From assembly GCA_023390695.1 (NCBI GenBank), contig JAEWCJ010000205.1, positions 1-5,539 on the forward strand: a DNA stretch of 5,539 bases, given 5' to 3'. Of the stretch, positions 1 to 5,459 are shown in pieces. The position numbers and the translations under genes were made by a program. This DNA comes from Pseudomonadota bacterium (GTDB lineage Bacteria; Pseudomonadota; Alphaproteobacteria; Rhizobiales; Xanthobacteraceae). Position 1 is the first letter of the stretch. Every line of letters starts with the position of its first letter. The notes below the pieces were generated by a model. It saw nothing but the letters and a program-made list of their open reading frames with translations. It did no database searches and had not been told where the DNA came from.

Positions 1-70
1 GTCCCGGCCATCCACGTCTTCGCTATTGAAGCTTAAGACGTGGATGCCCGCGACAAGCGCGGGCATGACA
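1..70. repeat. Compound intergenic inverted-repeat (REP-like) element
   Basis: Two adjoining inverted repeats are visible. The first pairs CATCCACGTCTT (9-20) with AAGACGTGGATG (35-46) around a 14-nt loop. The second pairs ATGCCCGCG (44-52) with CGCGGGCAT (58-66) around ACAAG. The two share bases 44-46, so the stems compete. The layout and wording resemble short palindromic elements scattered between genes in Bradyrhizobium/Rhodopseudomonas-type genomes; that comparison is from memory. It begins about 24 bases beyond the stop of the URC4-type gene and may help terminate or stabilise that transcript, although no T-tract follows. The element probably continues to the left of the window. Confidence 0.65.
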
Positions 71-89
71 CTATGTTTGTCAAACTCGT

Positions 90-1352
90 TCAAAAAACCG
101 TACCGTCGCTAATCACGTTGAAGGGCGGCCCGCCGTCCGGCCGCTTTTCCTTCGCAATCCGGCGTCCTGCGGCCCATGTGCCGCCTTCCAGCAGCGCGCC
201 GAGTGGAAATTTCTGCGGCGAAACTCCGAGCCGCTCGCGCACCAGCGGCGCGATGCAGTCGAGCAGTGCCACCGTCAGCGCGCGCCATTCCACAACAAGC
301 TCGCAATCCACCGGCTGCGGCAGAGCCGCCTGTCCCGCATCGCGCAGGACGATCACGCCGGTATCGACGAACAATCCGCCATTGCGGTATTCCGCGAGGC
401 CGGTCAAACCGTCGATCTCGCTCACGGCAATGCCGGCGTCGCGCAGCGGCTCGATCAGCGAGTAGGACAGCCACTGCGAAAGCTTGTGCAGCGGCACCAG
501 TCCGTCGGTCGCGTCGTTGCGCCGGATCGCCGGATGCCGCCAGGTGTCGCCAAGCGAGACGCCGGCAAGCATCAGGCGCGACGGCCAGATCGGCGCAAGA
601 TGCACCAGCAGGGCGTGCAGAATCGCCGGCGCGGCAATGATCCTGTCTTCGGCCTGCATCGCCAGATGATCGAAAAGCCCGCCCGGCCGCGCGGTATCGC
701 GTTTCGCAAACACTTTCGGGCTCACAAGCATTGCGCGTCCGAAACGCGCCAGCAGCTCTGCCCTGCCCTCGAGACCCGCCAGCGGATTCTGCGCCGTGGC
801 CTGAAATCCCTTTGCAAGCGCGGCGCCGGTGAGACCGGCGAGCCGGTCCGCATCCACGCGCAGCGGACGGCGCGGATCGGACGAGAACAGGCCTTCCTCG
901 AACATGCGCAGGCTGGCAAGCGCCAGCCCTTCCGAACGCCCGACGGTCAGCCCCGTTGCGGCGTCCCGATAACGCCATTGCGGCCCGGCACCGGCATCGA
1001 GCAGCACCGACACGATGGCGAGATCGAACGCCGCGCGTGCACGCGCCTGCGGATCCGGCCATGTCGCTGCCGTCTCGATCTGCGCCCAGATGTCGCGGCC
1101 GCCGAACACGAAATGCCGCCAGCGCGCATGCAGCGGCACCTTCAGGCCGGGATAGTTCTCGCCGATGACATCGGCCACGAACGCCGCCGCCGGAGCAAGC
1201 TTCGCCAGATCGATTTCGAAATTCGGCAGCCTGCCCGCCAGCCCGATCTCCAGCATCTCGGCGGCGCGCTCGCGCACCGCGGCCGAGGAGAGCAGCGTCT
1301 CCGCGGCTTGGCGCTCCGTTTCGGAGTTATGCGGCTGGGTGGGAATGGTCAG
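90..1352 (-). CDS. URC4: URC4/Urg3-type protein (DUF1688), uracil catabolism
   Basis: This is a full-length member of the DUF1688 (URC4/Urg3) family, about 420 residues. In Lachancea kluyveri URC4 is required for the URC uracil-degradation route; its exact reaction is not settled. Family blocks seen, numbered from the CTG at 1352: LLSSAAVRERA (20-30), VPLHARWRHF (72-81), SVLLDAGAG (115-123), RSEGLALASL (139-148), IWPSRL (255-260), LGDTWRH (267-273), LSQWLSYSLIEPL (291-303), LTGLAEYRNGGLFVD (316-330), VEWRALTVALLD (354-365), EGGTWAAGR (389-397) and the terminal SDGTVF. No signal peptide or membrane segment is seen, so it is cytosolic. The start is unresolved: upstream of the first family block there is no in-frame ATG, GTG or TTG outside the neighbour's conserved coding region. 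CTG at 1352 overlaps the neighbour's TGA by four bases, and a GTG at 1277 would cut into the family block at VRERA. It is probably translated from the same mRNA as the URC1-type gene. Confidence 0.88.
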   Translation of the reverse strand: MTIPTQPHNSETERQAAETLLSSAAVRERAAEMLEIGLAGRLPNFEIDLAKLAPAAAFVADVIGENYPGLKVPLHARWRHFVFGGRDIWAQIETAATWPDPQARARAAFDLAIVSVLLDAGAGPQWRYRDAATGLTVGRSEGLALASLRMFEEGLFSSDPRRPLRVDADRLAGLTGAALAKGFQATAQNPLAGLEGRAELLARFGRAMLVSPKVFAKRDTARPGGLFDHLAMQAEDRIIAAPAILHALLVHLAPIWPSRLMLAGVSLGDTWRHPAIRRNDATDGLVPLHKLSQWLSYSLIEPLRDAGIAVSEIDGLTGLAEYRNGGLFVDTGVIVLRDAGQAALPQPVDCELVVEWRALTVALLDCIAPLVRERLGVSPQKFPLGALLEGGTWAAGRRIAKEKRPDGGPPFNVISDGTVF

Positions 1353-2596
1353 AACTCTTCCAGCTTGCGGCCGACAATGGCCTTGAGGTCTTCCTCGGTG
1401 GGCGCGCCTTGCGGCGTGTAATAACCGGCGGCTTTCTTGGCTTCGAGCTCGACCTGCGCATCCGGCGGAATCAGCTCCGGCGGGATCGGAACGCGCTCGA
1501 CGATGTCGATGCCGGATTCGGCGATGGCGTCGTGCTTCATGTTCGACATCGACATGAAGCGGTCGATGCGGGTGATGCCGAGCCAATGCAGCACGTCCGG
1601 CATCAATTGCTGGAAGCGTGCATCCTGCACGCCGGCGACGCATTCGGTGCGCTCGAAATAGGTCGCTGCCTGGTCGCCGCCTTCCTGACGCTTGCGCGCA
1701 TTGTAGACGAGGAACTTGGTCACTTCGCCGAGCGCACGGCCTTCCTTGCGGTTATAGACGATGAGCCCCGCGCCGCCCTTCTGCGCTTCCTTCACGCATT
1801 CGGCGAGGCCGTGAATGAGATAGGGCCGGCAGGTGCAGATGTCGGAGCCGAACACGTCGGAGCCGTTGCATTCGTCGTGCACGCGGCAGGCGAGCGTGCG
1901 CTTGGGATCGGCAATCGCCGCCGGATCGCCGAAGATGTACAGCGTGATGCCGCCGATCGGCGGCAGGAACACCGACAGGTCCGGCCGCGTCACCAGTTCC
2001 GGATACATGCCGCCGGTCTGCTCGAACAGGGTGCGGCGCAGCTTGTCCTCGCCGACGCCGAAACGCTCGGCGATGCCCGGCAGATACCAGACCGGATCGA
2101 CCGCCGCTTTCGTCACCGCGATGTCGCCGCTCGCGCGCACGATCTCGCCGTCGGCATCGACAAGGCCGGCGCTGTCGAATTCCGGAATGGTCAGCCGCGC
2201 CCTGGTGACGGCGATGGTCGGGCGAATATCGAGGCCCTCCGCGATCTCCTGCCGGAAATCCTCGGCAACGCGATGCCCCCAGGGATCGAGCGACACGATG
2301 CGGTTCGGCTCCGACCATTGCGGGAACGGTCCGATATCGATCACCGGCGCAGTGTTGGTGAGATCGGGCCGCGCGATCGGATTCAGCGCGCCGGACGACA
2401 CCGCGAGCGCGCGATACAGCGAATAGGAACCGCCATGCGCGCCGATGGCGTTGCGGTCGCCCGCCGATGTGACTGTGCCGATGACCGGTCCGCGTTCGCG
2501 CGCGGTCGCAGCGCCCCATGTGATCGGGAAACGCCCCGGCGTGCGGTGGCCGGGATGGGAGGTCAGCCGGATATGGCTGTCTCTGTTCGTGGACAT
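1349..2596 (-). CDS. URC1: GTP cyclohydrolase II-like protein, URC1 type
   Basis: A 415-residue protein. Its C-terminal half is a GTP cyclohydrolase II (RibA) fold, and about 230 residues precede it, against roughly 200 in total for E. coli RibA. That layout, with a DUF1688 neighbour, marks the URC1 subfamily, thought to open a uracil-derived ring (probably a nucleotide) and not to make riboflavin precursors. Zinc ligands C243, C254 and C256 form the C-x10-C-x-C motif, with HDEC at 240-243. YNRKEGR (281-287) matches the RibA YHRQEGR segment, D325-x-R327 lines up with the RibA catalytic Asp-x-Arg, and SGIDIVERVP (361-370) matches its GINIVERVP. The RibA TNNPxK stretch is replaced by MSMSNMKHD (348-356), which points to a different substrate. 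The ATG at 2596 follows GGGG after an 8-nt spacer. The stop TGA overlaps the candidate CTG of the URC4-type gene, so translational coupling is likely. Annotation as plain RibA would mislead. Confidence 0.92.
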   Translation of the reverse strand: MSTNRDSHIRLTSHPGHRTPGRFPITWGAATARERGPVIGTVTSAGDRNAIGAHGGSYSLYRALAVSSGALNPIARPDLTNTAPVIDIGPFPQWSEPNRIVSLDPWGHRVAEDFRQEIAEGLDIRPTIAVTRARLTIPEFDSAGLVDADGEIVRASGDIAVTKAAVDPVWYLPGIAERFGVGEDKLRRTLFEQTGGMYPELVTRPDLSVFLPPIGGITLYIFGDPAAIADPKRTLACRVHDECNGSDVFGSDICTCRPYLIHGLAECVKEAQKGGAGLIVYNRKEGRALGEVTKFLVYNARKRQEGGDQAATYFERTECVAGVQDARFQQLMPDVLHWLGITRIDRFMSMSNMKHDAIAESGIDIVERVPIPPELIPPDAQVELEAKKAAGYYTPQGAPTEEDLKAIVGRKLEEF

Positions 2597-2660
2597 GCAG
2601 ATTGCCCCACAAAAGCAAAAAGCCCTCTCCGGCGGACCGAACGAGTGGCTTCAAAAACAG

Positions 2661-2689
2661 ATACTGGCAATCCGGTTGCGCTTTTGCAA
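2661..2689 (-). promoter_or_regulatory. Candidate sigma70-type promoter for the URC1-URC4 pair
   Basis: Read on the minus strand, TTGCAA (2689-2684) serves as a -35 and CAGTAT (2666-2661) as a -10, with a 17-bp spacer. Matches to consensus are 4/6 and 3/6, so the -10 is weak. Transcription would start near 2654, leaving a leader of roughly 57 nt before the ATG at 2596. The -35 lies inside the left copy of an 11-bp direct repeat, which would suit a regulated promoter. The other half of this 238-bp gap (2713-2834) shows only a short palindrome, CGCGCATTGCGCG (2769-2781), of unknown meaning. Confidence 0.3.
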
Positions 2690-2712
2690 GAGGGGGGTAC
2701 GTGCAAGAGGGG
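2685..2712. repeat. 11-bp direct repeat TGCAAGAGGGG, possible operator
   Basis: TGCAAGAGGGG occurs exactly at 2685-2695 and again at 2702-2712, a 17-bp period. The left copy overlaps the candidate -35 of the URC1-type gene. A tandem site upstream of a catabolic operon is a plausible binding site for an activator or repressor, but no regulator gene lies in the window and I do not recognise the motif. A local duplication without function is the alternative. Confidence 0.4.
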
Positions 2713-2834
2713 ACGACGCGGCAAAATGACGATCCGGCGTCCTGTCGTCTGCGCCTCCGGTCCACGCACGCGCATTGCGCGGGGCGGACACTGCACGACA
2801 GATTATTGAAACGAGCCGTCGGAGGGCGGGGCGC

Positions 2835-3236
2835 TCAGCCGCCCGCGACATCCTCGATCACGCTGACATGCGCCGCCACCACGCGCCAGCCTTCCGGAAA
2901 GCGGATCCAGGTCTGCATCTGGCGGCCGACCTTGTTCGGCGCGCTGTCGCGGTAGAACAGGGTCGAGGCGACGGCGCAATCGCGCCCGTAAGCGGTGATC
3001 ACCGTCTTCGCCAGTCTGCGCATCAGGCCGGCCGGCGACCGCCCGGCCCGGAACGCCTTGATCTCGGCATAGCCGTAAAGATTTTCCGTGCCGCCATAGC
3101 GGACGGTGCGCGCGTCGTCGCGGAACAAGGCATCCAGCGTTTCGACATCGTTCGACACCAAAGCCTGCTCATAACGCCGGAAGGCCTCGGTCACCTCGGC
3201 GACCACATCCGGCAGATCGATTTCAGTCGTGTCCAC
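2835..3236 (-). CDS. hpxZ: HpxZ/AtzH-like protein (DUF3225, NTF2-like fold)
   Basis: A 133-residue cytosolic protein of the HpxZ/AtzH family. Known members are small NTF2-like subunits that pair with amidase-signature enzymes: HpxZ is tied to oxalurate breakdown in Klebsiella, and AtzH forms the 1-carboxybiuret hydrolase with AtzE in cyanuric acid degradation. Family signatures are clear: FRRYEQAL (19-26), NDVETLDALF (29-38), RYGGTENLYG (46-55), IKAFRAGR (59-66), GRQMQTWIR (104-112) and GWRVVAAHVS (116-125). The start is the GTG at 3236, preceded by GAGGA with a 6-nt spacer. An upstream in-frame start at 3338 would add about 34 non-family residues and run into the fecR-type gene. No amidase partner is adjacent: the gene upstream on this strand is an unrelated exported protein and the one downstream is the URC1-type gene, 238 bp away. 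The substrate is therefore unknown; a ureido compound is only an inference from family and context. Confidence 0.85.
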   Translation of the reverse strand: MDTTEIDLPDVVAEVTEAFRRYEQALVSNDVETLDALFRDDARTVRYGGTENLYGYAEIKAFRAGRSPAGLMRRLAKTVITAYGRDCAVASTLFYRDSAPNKVGRQMQTWIRFPEGWRVVAAHVSVIEDVAGG

Positions 3237-3242
3237 GTCACA

Positions 3243-3247
3243 TCCTC
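3243..3247 (-). promoter_or_regulatory. Ribosome binding site fixing the GTG start of the hpxZ-like gene
   Basis: On the minus strand GAGGA (3247-3243) sits six bases before the GTG at 3236-3234. It is the only good Shine-Dalgarno match near the family's expected N-terminus. The ATG inside GAGGATGTGA is followed at once by a stop codon, so it cannot be the start. Confidence 0.65.
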
Positions 3248-3252
3248 GTCCG

Positions 3253-3287
3253 GGCGACGGAGCGCCGCAGCGTGGCGCCCGGTCGCC
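3253..3287 (-). terminator. Strong imperfect hairpin between the fecR-type and hpxZ-like genes
   Basis: GGCGACGGAGCGCC (3253-3266) pairs with GGCGCCCGGTCGCC (3274-3287) at 12 of 14 positions around the 7-nt loop GCAGCGT. It starts about 45 nt beyond the stop of the fecR-type gene and ends just upstream of the hpxZ-like ribosome binding site. No T-tract follows on either strand, so it is not a standard intrinsic terminator. It could act with Rho, block readthrough partially, or be an mRNA-stabilising structure. Confidence 0.4.
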
Positions 3288-3331
3288 GCGAGCATCCGCA
3301 GCGCGGAAGCGCGACCGCTCCCCCGAACCGG

Positions 3332-4093
3332 TCAGCAATTGTAGTAATAGATATACGAACAGGTTTGCGGCGGCGTCCCCTTGTTCACAATCGCATTGAG
3401 CTGATCGATATTGTCGATGCGCCCCATCGCCTGCGGGTTCTGCGGATCGCCCTGGAAGAACCAGCCATACAGCGGAAACGCGACATTGCCGAAGGCATGC
3501 ACGATGGTGCCGTCGTTCGGCAGCGGACCCTCGATCTTACCGCCGGCATGAACGATATAGGCCGTGCCCGGCTTGGTGAGCGCGACGACCTGTCCGCCCG
3601 GCACTCTCAGTTGCGCCGAGCCTTCGACCAGAATGAAGACCGCCTTGCCGTTCTGCACCAGATAATCGACCACGGTGCCGCGCACGCCGAGCGTCGCCAC
3701 CGGCGTTTTGATGGTGTAGTGGCGCGGGTCCTGCGCACCGGAGACGAAGCGGAACGCGCCCTTCACCGAATTGAGCACGACTTCGCCCGAACCGCGATTG
3801 GGATTGTAGACGAACTTGTCGAGCGTTAGCTCCGCCTGCGGGCCAATGCTCAGGCTCGTCTTGTCGAGAAAGAGAAGCTGCGCGGTCGAGTCGGCGCCGG
3901 TGCGCACACGCTCGTTGGTGAAGACATCGCTGCCCACCGACAGCGCGCGGCTGTTGGATCCCTGCACCTGATTTTTGACCGCGGCGGCGACGCCGATCTT
4001 CGACGCGGCGGCGGGAGCGGACAGCGCCAGCCCGCCCGCGATGCCGGCTGCGACAATCAATGCATATCGAGGAAGGTACATAAATACGGCCAT
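3332..4093 (-). CDS. Exported FecR-domain protein
   Basis: A 253-residue protein with a signal peptide (hydrophobic stretch about 10-26, likely cut near APAAA, 26-30) and so probably periplasmic. A FecR-type beta domain follows: repeated VGSDVFTNERVRTGADSTAQ (53-72), FLDKTSLSIGP (75-85), VKGAFRFVSG (110-119), then the hallmark TPVATLGVRGTVVD (130-143) and VEGSAQLRV (156-164). It lacks the N-terminal anti-sigma segment and internal membrane helix of classical FecR, so it is not an obvious sigma regulator. The tail ends CSYIYYYNC and holds the only two cysteines. The start is chosen as ATG 4093: the promoter at 4122-4150 gives it a 22-nt leader with a GGCGGG stretch. A GTG at 4108 would leave almost no leader, and ATG 4081 has no ribosome site. 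It is divergent from the TPR-barrel gene, which suggests a shared function at the envelope. The ligand and role are unknown. Confidence 0.85.
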   Translation of the reverse strand: MAVFMYLPRYALIVAAGIAGGLALSAPAAASKIGVAAAVKNQVQGSNSRALSVGSDVFTNERVRTGADSTAQLLFLDKTSLSIGPQAELTLDKFVYNPNRGSGEVVLNSVKGAFRFVSGAQDPRHYTIKTPVATLGVRGTVVDYLVQNGKAVFILVEGSAQLRVPGGQVVALTKPGTAYIVHAGGKIEGPLPNDGTIVHAFGNVAFPLYGWFFQGDPQNPQAMGRIDNIDQLNAIVNKGTPPQTCSYIYYYNC

Positions 4094-4121
4094 TTGCCCG
4101 CCCGCCACCAGAAATCGCGCG

Positions 4122-4150
4122 ACTATATCGTTTTGCTGCGTATTAGTCAG
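4122..4150 (-). promoter_or_regulatory. sigma70-type promoter of the fecR-domain gene
   Basis: On the minus strand, CTGACT (4150-4145) is a -35 with 4/6 matches and TATAGT (4127-4122) a -10 with 5/6, separated by exactly 17 bp. Transcription would start near 4115, about 22 nt before the ATG at 4093. This is the best promoter match in the window. Confidence 0.55.
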
Positions 4151-4159
4151 TGCGCAAAA
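4131..4159. repeat. Inverted repeat TTTTGC-N17-GCAAAA over the fecR-gene promoter
   Basis: TTTTGC (4131-4136) and GCAAAA (4154-4159) are exact reverse complements 17 bp apart. One arm lies in the promoter spacer and the other just upstream of the -35, so a bound dimer would cover the -35. Six-base arms could arise by chance, so the operator reading is tentative. Confidence 0.3.
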
Positions 4160-4251
4160 GTCACAGGTTCAACCTTCGCGAGAATTTCTTATGGCCCTTG
4201 GCACGCGCTTCCGCTAAATCTGCGTGCGGTGGAAGACGTTGCAATGGTTGT

Positions 4252-4255
4252 AGGG
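4252..4255 (+). promoter_or_regulatory. Ribosome binding site for the TPR-barrel gene
   Basis: AGGG at 4252-4255 stands seven bases before the GTG at 4263. The in-frame TAG at 4251-4253 rules out any longer form. The downstream ATGs at 4278 and 4281 have only weak purine stretches before them, so GTG is favoured. Confidence 0.5.
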
Positions 4256-4262
4256 CACAGGC

Positions 4263-5459
4263 GTGAAGACACACCAAATGATGCGGACCGTCCGCACCAT
4301 GCTGGCATCCCTGTGCGCGACAACGGCGATCTGTCTTTCCGCCGCGGCCGCGCACGCTGCGGGCTCCACGCCCGCGCTGGATAGCCTCTATCAGCAGGTC
4401 CTGAAACGTCCGTCCGATCCGGACCTGAACATCCGCTTTGCGCAGCTCGCGGAAGACAGCGGCCAATTGCGCTGGGCGCTGTCCGCTTACGAACGCGTGC
4501 TGCTGGCCGATCCCAACAATCCCGAAGCCCAGCGCGGCCTGCAGCGCATTCGCCGCGCGCTGCAGCCGAATGTCACGCTGGTGACCGTCTCGCTCGGCAC
4601 CGCCTACGAATCCAACCCGACCTATTATCTGCCCGGCAAGGGCGAGATGCAGTTCCTGGGCTCGGTCGATCTGCGCGACGAGCGCAACATCAACGGCACG
4701 CGCTGGCGCACCTCGGCGCTCGCCGCCGGGCAGATTCACGCGCGCGAGAGCGAACTGAATTACGGCATTGCCGGTCTCGACGTCGGTCCGATCCTCGACC
4801 TGACGCCGGCGCTTTCCGTGCATCCCAGCATCGGCGGCTCGATCGCCACGTTCGACAAGCATTACTATTACAGCGAGGCCGCAATCGGCGCGCTATTCGA
4901 GGGCAATCTGGAAGGGGCCTATCGCGCGCTGCAATTGCGCCTTGCCTATCGCGCGCACGGCGACTTCTTCCCCTCCGGTGAGGGCTTCCATGCGGAAGCA
5001 CGCGGCCGCTTCGCCTTCCCGAAGGCGTTCGGCGACGGCAGCGTGCTGCTGTTCTCGCCGTGGCTGCGCTGGAGCGACATCAACGGCACCGCGCTCACCA
5101 ATATCCTGACCGAAATCCAGCCCGGCGCCTACATGGAATACGGCGGCAAGATCGAGGGCTACAAGACGGTGGCGCCCTGGCTCATTGTCGGCGCCAATCT
5201 CGCCGTCAGCTATCGCGACTATCGCAAGGATTTCGTCGGCGCGAGCGCCACCAAGCGCAACGACACGACATGGTCGCCCGGCGCGACCATCCTGTTCCCG
5301 AACCTGTTCGCGGCGCAGACCGACCTGCGTTTCGACTACCGCTATCTGTCCAACCACTCGAACGATCCAACCAAGGAATTCGACGATCACATCGTCTCGG
5401 CGACCTTCGTGAAGCGTTTCGATCCGACGCTGTGGGGGTTGGCAGCGCCGGTGAAATAA
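4263..5459 (+). CDS. Outer-membrane beta-barrel protein with N-terminal TPR
   Basis: A 398-residue protein that I can describe but not name. A signal peptide covers about residues 1-32 (Ala-rich core, cleavage near AHA). A tetratricopeptide segment follows at about 37-100, with the typical pattern in LNIRFAQLAEDSGQLRWALS (55-74) and the closing ADPNNPEAQ (82-90). From about 103 to 387 it alternates polar and hydrophobic residues in aromatic-bounded strands, as in a barrel of perhaps 12-14 strands. It begins VSLGTAYESNP (109-119), close to the first strand of other TPR-barrel proteins, and ends in FVKRF (382-386). The layout resembles the Slam-type (DUF560) and similar TPR-porins, but it is shorter and I cannot assign it to them. 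The start is GTG 4263, with ATGs at 4278 and 4281 as alternatives. It is divergent from the FecR-domain gene and may form an envelope pair with it. Confidence 0.82.
   Translation: MKTHQMMRTVRTMLASLCATTAICLSAAAAHAAGSTPALDSLYQQVLKRPSDPDLNIRFAQLAEDSGQLRWALSAYERVLLADPNNPEAQRGLQRIRRALQPNVTLVTVSLGTAYESNPTYYLPGKGEMQFLGSVDLRDERNINGTRWRTSALAAGQIHARESELNYGIAGLDVGPILDLTPALSVHPSIGGSIATFDKHYYYSEAAIGALFEGNLEGAYRALQLRLAYRAHGDFFPSGEGFHAEARGRFAFPKAFGDGSVLLFSPWLRWSDINGTALTNILTEIQPGAYMEYGGKIEGYKTVAPWLIVGANLAVSYRDYRKDFVGASATKRNDTTWSPGATILFPNLFAAQTDLRFDYRYLSNHSNDPTKEFDDHIVSATFVKRFDPTLWGLAAPVK

Larger units (their letters stand above)
4094..4262. promoter_or_regulatory. Divergent intergenic control region between the FecR and TPR-barrel genes
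   Basis: These 169 bases separate the two start codons and must carry both promoters. A good minus-strand promoter is visible (4122-4150). An 11-bp odd palindrome, AGGTTCAACCT, lies at 4165-4175. I find no convincing sigma70 -35/-10 pair for the plus-strand gene. The region is richer in A+T than the flanking genes, as expected for a promoter region. Confidence 0.6.

Noticed and set aside
486..1421. 311-codon plus-strand open frame opposite the URC4-type gene
   Set aside because: It is antisense to the DUF1688 gene, very Arg-rich, and shows no family motif.
1353..1643. Extension of the URC4-type gene upstream to an ATG at 1643
   Set aside because: The added 97 residues are Arg/His-rich and lie over the conserved C-terminal part of URC1 in another frame, so they are a shadow rather than a real N-terminus.
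1752..2765. 337-codon minus-strand frame overlapping the URC1-type gene
   Set aside because: It is a shifted-frame shadow of the conserved RibA-like coding sequence, Arg-rich and without motifs.
1409..2809. 466-codon plus-strand open frame opposite the URC1-type gene
   Set aside because: It is antisense to a clearly conserved protein, has no recognisable domain or ribosome site, and its Arg/Ala/Gly/Asp-rich content is typical of the reverse frame of GC-rich coding DNA.
3301..3312. Small GCGC-GGAA-GCGC hairpin after the fecR-type gene
   Set aside because: Four-base stems of this composition are expected by chance in DNA this GC-rich.
4198..4214. sigma54-like TTGGCACG followed by a GC upstream of the barrel gene
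   Set aside because: The distance between the GG and GC elements is one base too long, and the -12 half reads TCCGC, not TTGC.
4161..4862. 233-codon minus-strand frame opposite the barrel gene
   Set aside because: It is antisense to the signal peptide, TPR and first strands of the barrel protein, whose amino-acid pattern is coherent; the antisense product has no recognisable domain.
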